NCBI RefSeq assembly: GCF_009834125.1
Contig: NZ_CP047146.1
Location: 496,001-560,000, forward strand
DNA: 64,000 nt
Origin: Streptomyces sp. GS7
GTDB taxonomy: Bacteria; Actinomycetota; Actinomycetes; Streptomycetales; Streptomycetaceae
Reading direction: 5' to 3'
The position numbers and the translations under genes are program-made. Shown one piece after another: positions 35,801 through 52,042 of this stretch; position 1 is the stretch's first letter, and each line of letters starts with the position of its first letter. The notes below the pieces were generated by a model that saw only the letters and a program-made list of their open reading frames with translations, was not told the origin of the DNA and searched no databases.

Positions 35801-38800
35801 CGACCCGTACTTCTTCCAGATCACGCCGCGCGAGGCCGAGGCCATGGACCCGCAGGAGCGGCTGTTCCTGGAGACGGTCTGGCACACCATGGAGGACGCG
35901 GGCTGCACCCGCGAGGAGTTGGCCGCCTCCCGCGTCGGCGTCTTCGCGGGCGTGATGTTCAACCAGTACCAGATGCTGGGCCTGGACGCGCCCGAGCGGC
36001 TGCCCGTGCTGCCGACCTCGTTCTCGTCGTCGGTGGCCAACCGGGTCTCGTACTTCTTCGACTTCCACGGGCCGAGCCTGGCCGTGGACACGATGTGCTC
36101 GTCGTCGCTGGTCGCGCTCCACCTGGCCTGCCAGAGCCTGCTGGCCGGGGAGTGCGACGTCGCGTTCGCCGGCGGGGTCAACGTCGCGGCGCACCCGTAC
36201 AAGTACCTGTACCTCAGCCAGGCCGGGTTCGTCTCCAGCGACGGCCGCTGCCGCAGCTTCGGCGCGGGCGGCGACGGCTATGTGCCGGGCGAGGGCGTGG
36301 GCGCGGTGCTGCTCAAGCCCCTGGAGCGGGCGCTGGCCGACGGCGACCGGGTGCACGGCGTGATCAAGGGCAGCGTCGTCAACCACGGCGGCCGGTCCGG
36401 CGGGTACTTCGTGCCCAACCCGGCGGCCCAGGCGGACCTGCTGCGGGCGGCGCTGGACCGGTCCGGCGTGGACCCGGCCACGATCGGCTACCTGGAGGCG
36501 CACGGCACCGGCACCGCGCTCGGCGACCCGATCGAGATGTCCGCCCTGGAGCGGGTGTTCGGCCCTCTCGAACCCGGCGCGGAGCCGGTCCCGATCGGCT
36601 CGGTGAAGTCCACCATGGGCCACCTCGAACCGGCCGCGGGCATCGCCGGACTGACCAAGGTGCTGCTGCAGATGCGGCACCGCATGCTGGCGCCCTCGCT
36701 GCACTCGGACGAGCTCAACCCGGCCGTCGACTGGGCGGCGTCCCGGTTCCGGGTGCAGCGGAGCCTGGGCCCCTGGGAGCGGCGCGCCGCCGGCGGGGAC
36801 CTGTCGCCGCGCCGGGCGGGCGTCAGCGCCTTCGGCGCGGGCGGCGCCAACGGCCATGTGATCGTGGAGGAGTTCGACGGCGTCACCGGCGCTCCCGGAC
36901 CGGCCGGCCGGGCCGACCGCGAGTCGGGCGGCCCGCAGGTCGTCGTGCTGTCCGCCAAGAAGGAGGAGAACCTCCGGCAGCTGGCCGAGCGGTATCTGGC
37001 CTTCCTCGGCGAGGAGCCCGGCGCACCGTCCGGCGGGGCGCCAGGCTGGCGCCGTGCCGCGTCGGATGTGCTCGCCGAACTGGGCCGTATCGCCGCCGAG
37101 TTGTCCGGCCTGTCCGGTGCGCTGCCCGACCCGGACGCCGGGCTCGACGAGTGGGGCCTGGACGCCGCCGACCTGCGCCGCTTCGAGCAGGAGATCGCCG
37201 AGCGCTTCCCGGCCGGCGGCGGCACCGGCCCGCGCCTCGACCTCGGCACCACCCTGGCGCAGGCGGCCGGCCGGCTGGCGGCGCCGCGCGGCGAGGCGGC
37301 CGGACCGGCCGACGCCGGCACCCCGTCCCTCGCCGAGATCGCGCACACCTCCCAGACCGGCCGCGAGGCCATGGCGGAGCGGCTGGCCCTGGTCGTGTCC
37401 GACCTCGGCGAACTGCGCGCCGCACTGCGGGACTTCCTCGACCGCGGCGCCGTCGGCGACCGCGTCCACCGCGGCACCGTCAAGCGCCCCGCGGCCTCGG
37501 ACGCCGAGGCCGCACGGGAGGCGCTGGCCCGCCGCGACCTCGACGCCCTGGCCCGGCTCTGGGCGACCGGCGCGCCGGTGGACTGGCGGGCCCTGTACGC
37601 CCACGGCGCGCCGCGCAAGGTCGGCCTGCCCCTCTACCCCTTCACCCGACGCCGCTGCTGGGTGGAGACCCGCGCTCTCCCGCCGCGGACGACCGGGCCC
37701 AGCACGCCGGAGGACGCGGTGCCGGAGTTCACGTACACCACCACCTGGCTGCGGACGGACCCTGCCGGGCCCGGTGCCGCCGATCCGTCCGGACCGGTGC
37801 TCGTCGTGCACACCGCGGCGGGCCGCGCTCTGGCCGACGCGCTGGCCGAGCGGCACCCGCACCAGGAGGTGGTACGGGCCGAACTGGGCACCCGGACCCG
37901 TCCGTCGGGGGAGGGCCGCTGGGAGGTGGACGCGGCCGACCCGCAGGCGCCGGGCGCGCTGCGCGACGCCCTGACGGGCCTGGGAACCGTGTACTTCCTC
38001 GGCGGTCTCCACGAAGGAGCCGACCCGGCCGGGGTGGCCGCTCTGGAGCGCGCCGAGGAGACGGGCGTACGGGCCCTGTTCCGGTGCGCCCGGCAGCTCG
38101 CCGTCCCGCTGGCCGCGACCCGCCGGCTCAGCTGGAAGGTCGTCACCGGTGACGTGTGGGCGGTGGGCGGCGAACCGGTCGGCAACCCGCTCGCCGGGGG
38201 CCTGTCCGGCCTGGCGCGGGTGCTGGAGAACGAGCACCGGCACTGGACGGTCCCCGTGGTGGACCTCGGCCTCGGCGGCACCCTGCCCGAGCCGTCCAGT
38301 CCGCTGTGGGGCGAGTTCGCGGACCGTGTCGTCGCCGAACCCGCGGTGCGCGGCGCGCGGGTGGCCCTGCGCGCCGGGGCCCGGTACGCGCAGGCCCTCC
38401 GCCCCGTGGCCCTGCCCGCGCCCGCCGCCGGGCGGATCCGCGCCGGCGGCACGTACGTCATCGTCGGCGGCGCGGGGGGCATCGGGCTGGAGACCGCCCG
38501 GTTCCTGGCCCGCGACCACGCCGCGCGGGTGGCCCTGATCGGGCGCAGCCCGCTCGACGACGAGCGTCGCCGCCGCATCGCCGACGCCGACCCCGACGGC
38601 TCCCGCCTGTACTACGTCCAGGCCGATGCCTCGGACACCGTGAGCCTGCGCGCCGGACTGGACCGCGTCCACGAGCGGTTCGGACCCGTCCACGGAGTGA
38701 TCCACTCCGCGCTGGACCACGCGAGCGGCCTGGTCCGCCACCTCGACGAGGCCGACCTGCGGGCGGGCCTGGCCGCCAAGTCCCGGGTCAGCGTCGCGCT

Positions 38801-41800
38801 GGCCGAGGTCTTCCGTGCCGAGCCGCTGGACTTCCTGCTGCTGTTCTCCTCGGCGCAGTCCTTCCTCGGCGACCCCGGGCTCGCCCACTACGCCGCCGGA
38901 TCGACCTTCCAGGACGCCTTCGCCCACGCCCTGGACCAGCGGATGCCGTTCCCGGTACGCGCCGTCGACTGGGGGTACTGGGGAACCGTCGGCGCGGTGG
39001 CGACCGAGAGCCACCGCGCGAACCTCACCCGGCAGGGTTTCCACTCCATCTCGCCGCGCGAGGGCTGGGAGACGGTGCTGCGCGTGCTGGGCGGCGAGTG
39101 GCCGCAGGTGCTCGCGCTGCCCGCCGAGGACCGGCTGCTGCGGCGGCTCGGCCTGGGCGGCGACGCCCCCCGGCCGGAGCCGGTGACGCCGCCCCCCTCG
39201 AAGACCGCCGGGGCTCCGGGCGATGACGTGCCGGCCGGTGCGCCCGCGCCCGCCCCGAGCCGGCTGGAGGACGGCCTGGTGCCGGACGCGGCAGGAGTGA
39301 CGGCCATCGCGGACTTCCACGCCCTGGACGAGCGGATGGCCGAGGTCGCCCGCGGCTGGCTGCTGCGGCTGCTCGACGGCATGGGCGCCTGGCAGGGGCC
39401 CGGCGACGCCGCGGACGAGGCGACCGTGGGCCGCCGGATCGGCGTCGTACCCCGCTACGAGCGGCTGCTGGGCAAGGTCCTCGACCTCCTCCACGAGGCC
39501 GGACTGCTGCGCTCCGCCGGTGGCCGCTACGCCCCCGAGCCCGCGGCGCTGGCCGAGTGCCGCCGCGTCGGGCACGCGGCGCGGCTGGACGCGCTGGCCG
39601 CCGAGCGGGACGACCTCGCCGTGTTCGTGCGGCTGCTCTCGCTCTGCCTGAGCCGCTACCCCGAACTGCTGCGCGGCGAGCTGCTCGCCACCGACCTGCT
39701 CTTCCCCAGCTCCGGCACCTCCCTCATGGAGGGCGTCTACAAGGGCAATCCGATCAGCGACGTCTACAACGACGTCCTCAACGACTGCGTGCTCGCCTAC
39801 GTGCGCGAGCGGCTGCCCGCCCTGGCCGGCGGGGAGAAGATCAGGATCCTGGAGGTGGGCTCGGGCACCGGCGGCACCTCGGCCGGGCTGCTGCGCGCCC
39901 TGGAGCCGTACGGCGACCGGCTGGAGTACACCTACACCGACCTGTCCGCCACCTTCCTGGCACACGGCAGGCGCGAGTACGGAACCCGCTACCCGTTCCT
40001 GCGCTTCAAGCGGCTGGACGCGGACCAGGAGCTCGCCCGGCAGGGCTTCGAGCCCGGCTCGTACGACCTGGTGGTCGCCGCCAACGTCATCCACGCCACC
40101 CGCGACATCCGGCGCACGCTGGGGAACGTCAAGACGGCGCTGCGCGCGGGCGGTTGGCTGCTGCTCAACGAACTCACCTCGGTCACCGTGCAGTCCACCG
40201 TCACCTACGGGCTCTTCGACGGCTGGTGGCAGCACGACGACACGGCGCTGCGGCTGCCCGGCTCGCCGCTGCTCGACGTGGCGGGCTGGCGCGCGGTGAC
40301 CGAGGGGCTCGGCTACCGCGACCTCGCCGCGCTGCCCGGCACCCGCTGGACCACGCGGAACTTCCAGCACGTGCTCGTCGCCCGGAGCGACGGTGCGGCC
40401 GTCGCCGCGGTTCCGGCCACGTCCGCCGGCGAGGCCGGCGGGCGCCCGGCGGCGGCGACCGCCCCGCGGGACGACGCGGGGGAGCTGCGTGCGCGCTTCC
40501 AGCGCGACCTGCTCCGGCTGACGTCCGACGCGTCCGGGATCGCGACCGAGGACCTCGACCCGGACCAGGAGCTGGGCACCTTCGGCTTCGACTCGATCAG
40601 CTACAGCCTGCTGGCGACGCGGCTCAACGAGTCCTACGGCTTCGACGTCACCCCGACCATCTTCTACGAGACCCCCACGCTGCGCGCCCTCATCGACAAG
40701 CTCGCGGCCGACCACCCGGCGGTGCTGCACGCGAGGTACGGGGCGCCCGGCGGCGATGTCGCCGTCGGCGCCGCCGCCGCCGACGGCGCGCCGGCCGAGC
40801 GGCCCGCCCCGCAGCCGGTGCCCGCTCCCGTGCCCGTATCCGTACCCGCTCCTGTATCCGTACCCGCTCCTGTATCCGCACCCGCACCCGGCGGTGCACC
40901 CGCGGTCGCGGCCGGGCGGGCCGGACACGACGAACCGGTCGCCGTCGTCGGCATGGCCGGAAGGCTCCCGCAGTCCGACGACCTGGACGCGTTCTGGGCG
41001 CACCTGGCGGCGGGCGACGACCTGGTCACCGCCGTCCCGGCGGACCGCCCGGCGCTGCGCCCGGCCGCCCGCCAGGGCGCGTTCATCGAGGGCGTGGACC
41101 TTTTCGACCCGCTGCTCTTCGGCATCTCGCCGCGCGAGGCCGAGGGCATGGACCCGCAGCAGCGGCTCTTCCTGCAGACGGTCTGGGCCGGTCTGGAGGA
41201 CGCCGGGATCGCGCCCGGCAGCCTGGCCGGTTCCGACACCGCGCTCTTCGTCGGCGTCGGTTCGAACGACTACCAGGAACTCCAGATGGCCGCGGGCGCC
41301 GAGATCGACGCCTTCGGCGCCACCGCCAACACGCACTCGATCCTGGTCAACCGCATCTCCTACCTCCTTGACCTGCACGGCCCCAGCGAGCCCGTGAACA
41401 CCGGGTGCTCCAGCTCCCTGGTGGCGCTGCACCGGGCAGCCGAGGCGATCCGCAGCGGCAGCTGCGAGGTGGCCATCGCGGGCGGCGTCAACCTGCTCCT
41501 GTCGCCACGCAACTACGAACTCCTCGACCGCACCGGCATGCTGAGCCCGGACGGGCGCTGCAAGACCTTCGACAGCGCGGCGGACGGCTTCGTGCGCGGC
41601 GAGGGCATGGGACTCGTCGTGCTGACGAGCCGCGGCCGGGCGCAGGCGGCGGGGCACCGGGTCCGCGCCTGGCTGCGGGGCAGCGCGGTGAACCACGGCG
41701 GCCGGGCGCGTTCGCTGACCGCGCCCAACCCCGCGAGCCAGGCCGGGATGCTCGTCGAGGCGTATCGACGGGCGGGCGTCGACCCCGCCACCGTCACCTA

Positions 41801-44800
41801 TGTCGAGACGCACGGCACCGGCACCCAGCTGGGCGACCCCGTCGAGATCGACGGCCTGAAGACCGCGTTCGCCCGGCTGTTCAAGGACAGTGGCAGCGCG
41901 CCGCCCAAGGGCGCCTACTGCGCGCTGGGCGCGGTGAAGACCAACATCGGCCACCTGGAGTCGGCGGCCGGGATCGCCGGAGTGCTCAAGGTCCTGCTGG
42001 CCATGGAGCACGAGACCCTGCCCCCCTCGCTCCACCTGCGGCAGCCCAACCCCTATCTGCGGCTCGACGGCAGCCCGTTCCGGCTGCTCACCGAGGCGAC
42101 CCCGTGGCGGCGGCCGCGCGACGGGCGGGGGCGGGAACTCCCGCTCCGGGCCGGGGTCAGCTCCTTCGGATACGGGGGCGTCAACGCGCACGTCGTACTG
42201 GAGAAGGCCGACGAGGCCGAGCGCCACGGCGGTGAACCGCCCCTGACGGACCAGGTGTTCGTGCTCTCCGCCAGGACCCCCGCCGCGCTGCGGGCGTACG
42301 CCGCCGCGCTGGAGGCGTACGTGTCCCGGCGCCCCGAGTCCGTGCTGCGGCAGGAGTGGGCCGACATCGCCCACACCCTGCAGGTCGGCCGGGACGCCAT
42401 GGAGCACCGGCTGGCGGTGGTCGCCGCCGCCCCGGCGGAACTGGCCGCCGCGCTGGCCGCCTTCGCGCGCGGCGAGCACACCGCACCGGCCGCGCGGACC
42501 GCCGTACTGGTCGGCGGCACGGCCGGGGCCGCCGATTCGCCCTACGGCCTCCTGCTCGGCGGCGACGCCGCCCCCGAGCTGCCGGCGGCGATCTGGCGGG
42601 CGCCCGACCCGAAGGTGCTGGCGCGGCTGTGGGTGGACGGCACCGACGTGGAGTGGCGGCGGCTGCACACCGGCCGCCGCGCCCGGCTGCTGCCGCTGCC
42701 GACCTACCCCTTCGAGCGGATGCGCTGCTGGTTCGAGGAGCCCTCCTCGGAGCCGGTGCAGCGGGAGACGGCGGAGCCGGAGTCGGTGGACGACCTGCTG
42801 TACGTACCCGGTTGGGTGGCCGACGCCCCGCCGGACGGGCCGCGGTCCGCCGCCTCGGGACCCGCCTGGGTGGTGCACACCGAGGACGGCACCGCCCTCG
42901 CGGACGCCCTCGCGGCCCGGCTCGCTCCCCGGCCGGTCGTACGCGTCCGTGCCGACCGCCCGGAGGAACTCCGCGCCGAGGACCGTCCCGCCCCGGCCAC
43001 CGTGTACTTCCTCGCCGGGGTCCGACGGCCCGTTGCCCCGCTGCCCGGCGAGCACGTCGGTGCGCTCGCCGCCGCCGAGGAGACGGGCGTCCTGGCGCTG
43101 TTCCGGCTGGTCCGGCAGCTGCTCGGGCAGCCCGCCGCCGGTGCCGGTACCGAGCTGACCGTGGTCACCAGCGACGCCTGCCCGGCCGCGGGCGCCCGGG
43201 TGCGCAACCCCGCCGCCGCCGAACTGTGGGGGTTCACCAGGTCCCTGCGCCGCGAGTGCGCGTCCTGGCGGATCGCCACCCTGGACCTGGACTGGGACGA
43301 GACCGTGCGGGACACGGCCGCCGCGGCGGAGCGGGTGTCGGCCGTGACCGGCCGGTCCGGCGCCGAACTGGCCCTGCGCGAGGGCCGTTTCCTCCGGCCC
43401 GTGCTGGAGGCCGTACCGCGGTCGCCGGAGCGGCCCGCCCCGCCGCGGCCGGACAGGCTGCGCGCGAACGGCGTCTATGTGGTGATCGGCGGTGCCGGGG
43501 ACATCGGCTCGGACGTGGCCGCGCACCTGGTGCGGGAGTACGGCGCCCGGGTGGCCCTGGTCGGCCGGAGCCCGCTGGACGACGCGCGCCGCGCCCGCCT
43601 CGCGGCGGTCGACCCGAGCGGCGAGCACGCCGTGTACGTACCCGCCGACGCGGGCGACCCGGAGCAGCTGCGGCGGGTGGCGGACACCGTCACCCGGCGG
43701 TTCGGGCCCGTCAACGGGGTGGTGCACGCGGCGAACGTGCTGCGCGACCGGGCGCTGTACGCCGCCGACGAGGCCGCCTTCCGGGAGGGGCTGGAGTCCA
43801 AGACCCGGACCACGGCCGCCGTGGTCGACGTGTTCGGCAAGGAGGCCCTGGACTTCCTGCTGGTCTTCTCCTCCGTGCAGTCCTTCCTCGGCAACCCGGG
43901 GCAGAGCGGCTACGCGGCCGCCTGCGCCTTCCAGGACGCCTACGCGCACGTCCTGGCCGCCGAACTCCCCTACCCCGTAAGGGTCGTGGACTGGGGGGCG
44001 TGGGGCACCTCGGCCCTGGCCGAGAGGTACCGGGACCGGCTGGAGGAGGCCGGTGTGACACCGATTCCGCCCGCGCGGGGGCTGCGGGCGATGACCGAGG
44101 CGCTGGGCCGGGAGGGAGTTCAGTTGACGGTGGTTTCGGGTAGCGAGGAGTTCCTCGCCGAACTCGGCGTACGCGAACGGAGGGAGAGCGCCCGCGTGGC
44201 CGCTCCCCGCACCGCGGACCCGGACGCGGACTGGGGGCCCGCGCTGCGCGCGGACATCCACCGCCTGGTGTGCGAAGCGGCCAAGGTGAGCGCGGACGTG
44301 CTGCGCCCGGACGCGGAGCTGGCCCGGTTCGGCTTCGACTCGATCGCCTACACGCGGCTGAGCCAGACCTTCAACGAGGTCTTCGGCCTGGACGTGACCC
44401 CGGCTTACTTCTTCGGCATCTCCACCACCGAGGACCTGGTCGAGAAGGCGGTGCGCAGCCACCCCGAGGAGCTGGGGCACCACTACGCGCGGCAGGCGCC
44501 GGCGGCGCGGACGGAGCCCGTGGAGCCCGTGCAGCCCGAGGAGCCCGTGCAGCCCGTCGCGCAGGCGGCCGGGTCCGCGCCCGCACCGGAGCCGGTGGGC
44601 ACCCCTGCCCCTGACCCTGCCCCCGGCCCGTACGAGGACGCGGTCGCCGTGGTCGGCATGGCCGGAAGGCTGCCGCAGTCGGACGACCTGGACGAGTTCT
44701 GGGCGCACCTGGCGGCGGGCGACGACCTCATCACCGAGATCCCCGCCGACCGCTGGGACTGGCGCACCATCCACGGCGACCCGGAGCCCGGCGAGTTCAA

Positions 44801-47101
44801 GACCCTCGTCAAGTGGGGCGGGTTCATGCGCCGGGTGGACGAGTTCGATCCGCTCTTCTTCGGCATCTCCCCGACCGAGGCGGAGGCCATGGACCCGCAG
44901 CACCGGCTGGTCCTGGAAGCGGTCTGGGGCTGCGTCGAGGACGCGGGCATCCGCCCGTCCGCGCTCGCCAGGACCGACACCGGGGTGTTCCTCGGCGCGA
45001 GCACGTACGACTACTTCGAGGTCCAGCACGCCTTCGGCACCCCGCTCGACGGCTACAACTCCATCGGCCGGTCCCACGCGATCATGGCCAACCGGGTCTC
45101 GTACCTGCTCGACCTGCGAGGCCCCAGCGAGGCCATCGACACCGCCTGCTCCTCGTCCCTGGTGGCGCTGCACCGCGCCGTCGCGGCGATCCGGGACGGC
45201 GACTGCGAGATGGCCCTCGCGGGCGGCGTCAACGTCGTCGCCTCGCCCACCCTGCACGTCGACACCAGCCAGGCCGGGATGCTCAGCACCGCGGACGGCC
45301 GGTGCAAGACCTTCGACGCGCGGGCCGACGGCTATGTGCGGTCCGAGGGCGTGGGCATGGTCCTGCTCAAGCGGCTGTCCGCGGCGATCGCGGACGGGGA
45401 CGTCATCCACGGCGTGATCCGGGGCAGCGCGGTGGGCCACGGCGGCCGCGCCAACTCGCTCACCGCCCCCAATCCCGACGCCCAGGCCGCGGTCGTGGCC
45501 AAGGCGCACCGGCAGGCCGGTACCGACCCGCGCACGGTGACCTACGTCGAGACGCACGGCACCGGCACCTCGCTCGGCGACCCGATCGAGATCGAGGGCC
45601 TGAAGTCGGCGTTCGCGACGCTCTACCGCGAGTGGGGGGTGGCCGAACGCCCCGACGCCCACTGCGCGTTGGGCGCGGTGAAGAGCAACACCGGCCACCT
45701 GGAGTCGGGTGCCGGGATCGCGGGCCTGCTCAAGGTGCTGCTGGCGCTGCGGCACGGCCTGCTGCCGAAGAACCTGCACATCCAGGAGATCAACCCGCAC
45801 CTGCGGCTGGACGGCAGCCCCTTCCACGTCCTGCGCGAGAGCCGGCCCTGGCAGCGGCTGCGCGACGGGCACGGCCGCGAGCTGCCGCGCCGCGCCGGCG
45901 TCAGCTCCTTCGGCATCGGCGGGGTGAACGCCCACGTGGTCGTCGAGGAATACCGGGACCGCGGCGACGAGCCGTCGCCGTCCGCCCATGTCGCCGCCGG
46001 GCCCGGGGTCTTCGTGCTCTCGGCCAGGACCGAGGACCGGCTGCGCGCCTACGCGGCCCGCATCGCGGACTGGCTGCGCGAGCCACCGGCCGGAACCGAC
46101 CTGGCCGCGCTCACCCGCACCCTGCAGACCGGCCGCGACGCGATGGACGAGCGGCTGGCCGTCGTCGCCGACGACCTGGACGGGCTGCGCGGCGGGCTGG
46201 TCCGCTGGCTGGCGGGCGAGAGGTCCGTCAAGGGCCTGGTCAGCGGCAACGTCCGTGCGCTCGGCGCGGGTTCGGAGCTGCTGCTGGAGGGCCCCGAGGG
46301 CCGGGAGTACCTGCGCATGGTCGTCGCGGGCCGCAAGTGGGAGAAGCTGGCCCGCCTGTGGGTGGGCGGGGCCCCCGTCGACTGGGACCTGCTGTGGCCG
46401 GGCGGCGCGCCGCGCCGGATTCCGGTGCCGACGTACCCCTTCGCCAGGGAGCGGTACTGGCTGCGGCCCGGTGAGCACTGCGCGCAGGGGCAGGCGTACG
46501 GGGTGACGCTCGCCGCCGCGCCCGAGGAGGAGCCCGAACCGGCCGTACGGGACGAACGGTCCGTACGGGACGAACAGCCCGTACGGGAAGAGGTCCCGGC
46601 AGCGGATCGGGCACCTGTACGGGACGAGGTCCCGGCAGCCGAGAGGGCGCCCGTACGGGAGCCGGATCGGGCCGGCGCGCCCGCCCCCGTGGTGCCGGAT
46701 GCCTCCGAAACGCTGGAGCGCACCATCGCCGCCCTGCTCGGCCGGCACCTGGGCATCGACCCGGCCAGGCTGCTGCCCGACCGCTGCCTGGCCGACTACG
46801 GCGTGGACTCGCTCGGGCTGCGCCGGCTCTCCCGCGCGCTGGGCGCGCAGTACGGCGTCCGGGTGCCCGCCCGGTTCTTCTCCGCGGACGGGTCCATCCG
46901 CGACTTCGCCCGCAAGCTGGGCGAGACGTTCCCGGCGGAGCTGGGCGCCGGCCCGGTGGTCGACTCGGGTGCGGCGGCCGACGCCGGCTCGGTGGCCGAT
47001 TCCGGTGCGGAGGGCGAGCTGCGCGCCCTGCTGGGCGGGCTCACCTCCGGAGAACTCGGCGTCGAGGACGCGCTCGCGCGGCTGGGAAGGGGCACGGCCC
47101 G

Positions 47102-47105
<4 letters not shown>
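32841..47105 (+). CDS. trans-AT PKS 2: modules 2-5
   Basis: 4754 residues, no AT. Order: DH (4-283, His23 in the HxxxGxxxxP motif), ACP3 (Ser360), KR2 (about 427-905; ACP precedes KR), KS3 (914-1348, Cys1086), flanking subdomain with a degenerate ACP-like insert (1404-1484), KR3 (1627-2110), C-methyltransferase (2150-2518, LEVGSGTGGT), ACP4 (Ser2585), KS4 (2697-3122, Cys2856 in TGCSSS), KR4 (3317-3776), ACP5 (Ser3834), KS5 (3932-4373, Cys4103), ACP6 (Ser4657) and a C-terminal helical docking segment. GTG 32841 is preferred over GTG 32820 because AGGAAGAG lies 6 bp upstream. The stop overlaps the next ATG as ATGA. Predicted chemistry: double bonds, methylated carbinol, hydroxyl, then an unreduced ketone made by KS5-ACP6. 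This fits the goldinonic acid half of elfamycins. Confidence 0.9.
37050..37290 (+). other. degenerate ACP-like insert after KS3
   Basis: About 80 residues of PKS 2 inside the KS flanking subdomain. They have carrier-protein helix spacing and the motif WGLDAADL, where a working ACP has a Ser. The Ala codon is 37164-37166 (residue 1442). It cannot carry phosphopantetheine, so a structural or docking role is inferred. Confidence 0.6.
40819..40886 (+). repeat. short tandem repeat in PKS linker
   Basis: Two exact 18-nt units GTACCCGCTCCTGTATCC (40842-40877), flanked by diverged copies, encode a Pro/Val-rich linker between ACP4 and KS4. In frame, so a flexible spacer. Confidence 0.7.
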
Positions 47106-52042
<4,937 letters not shown>

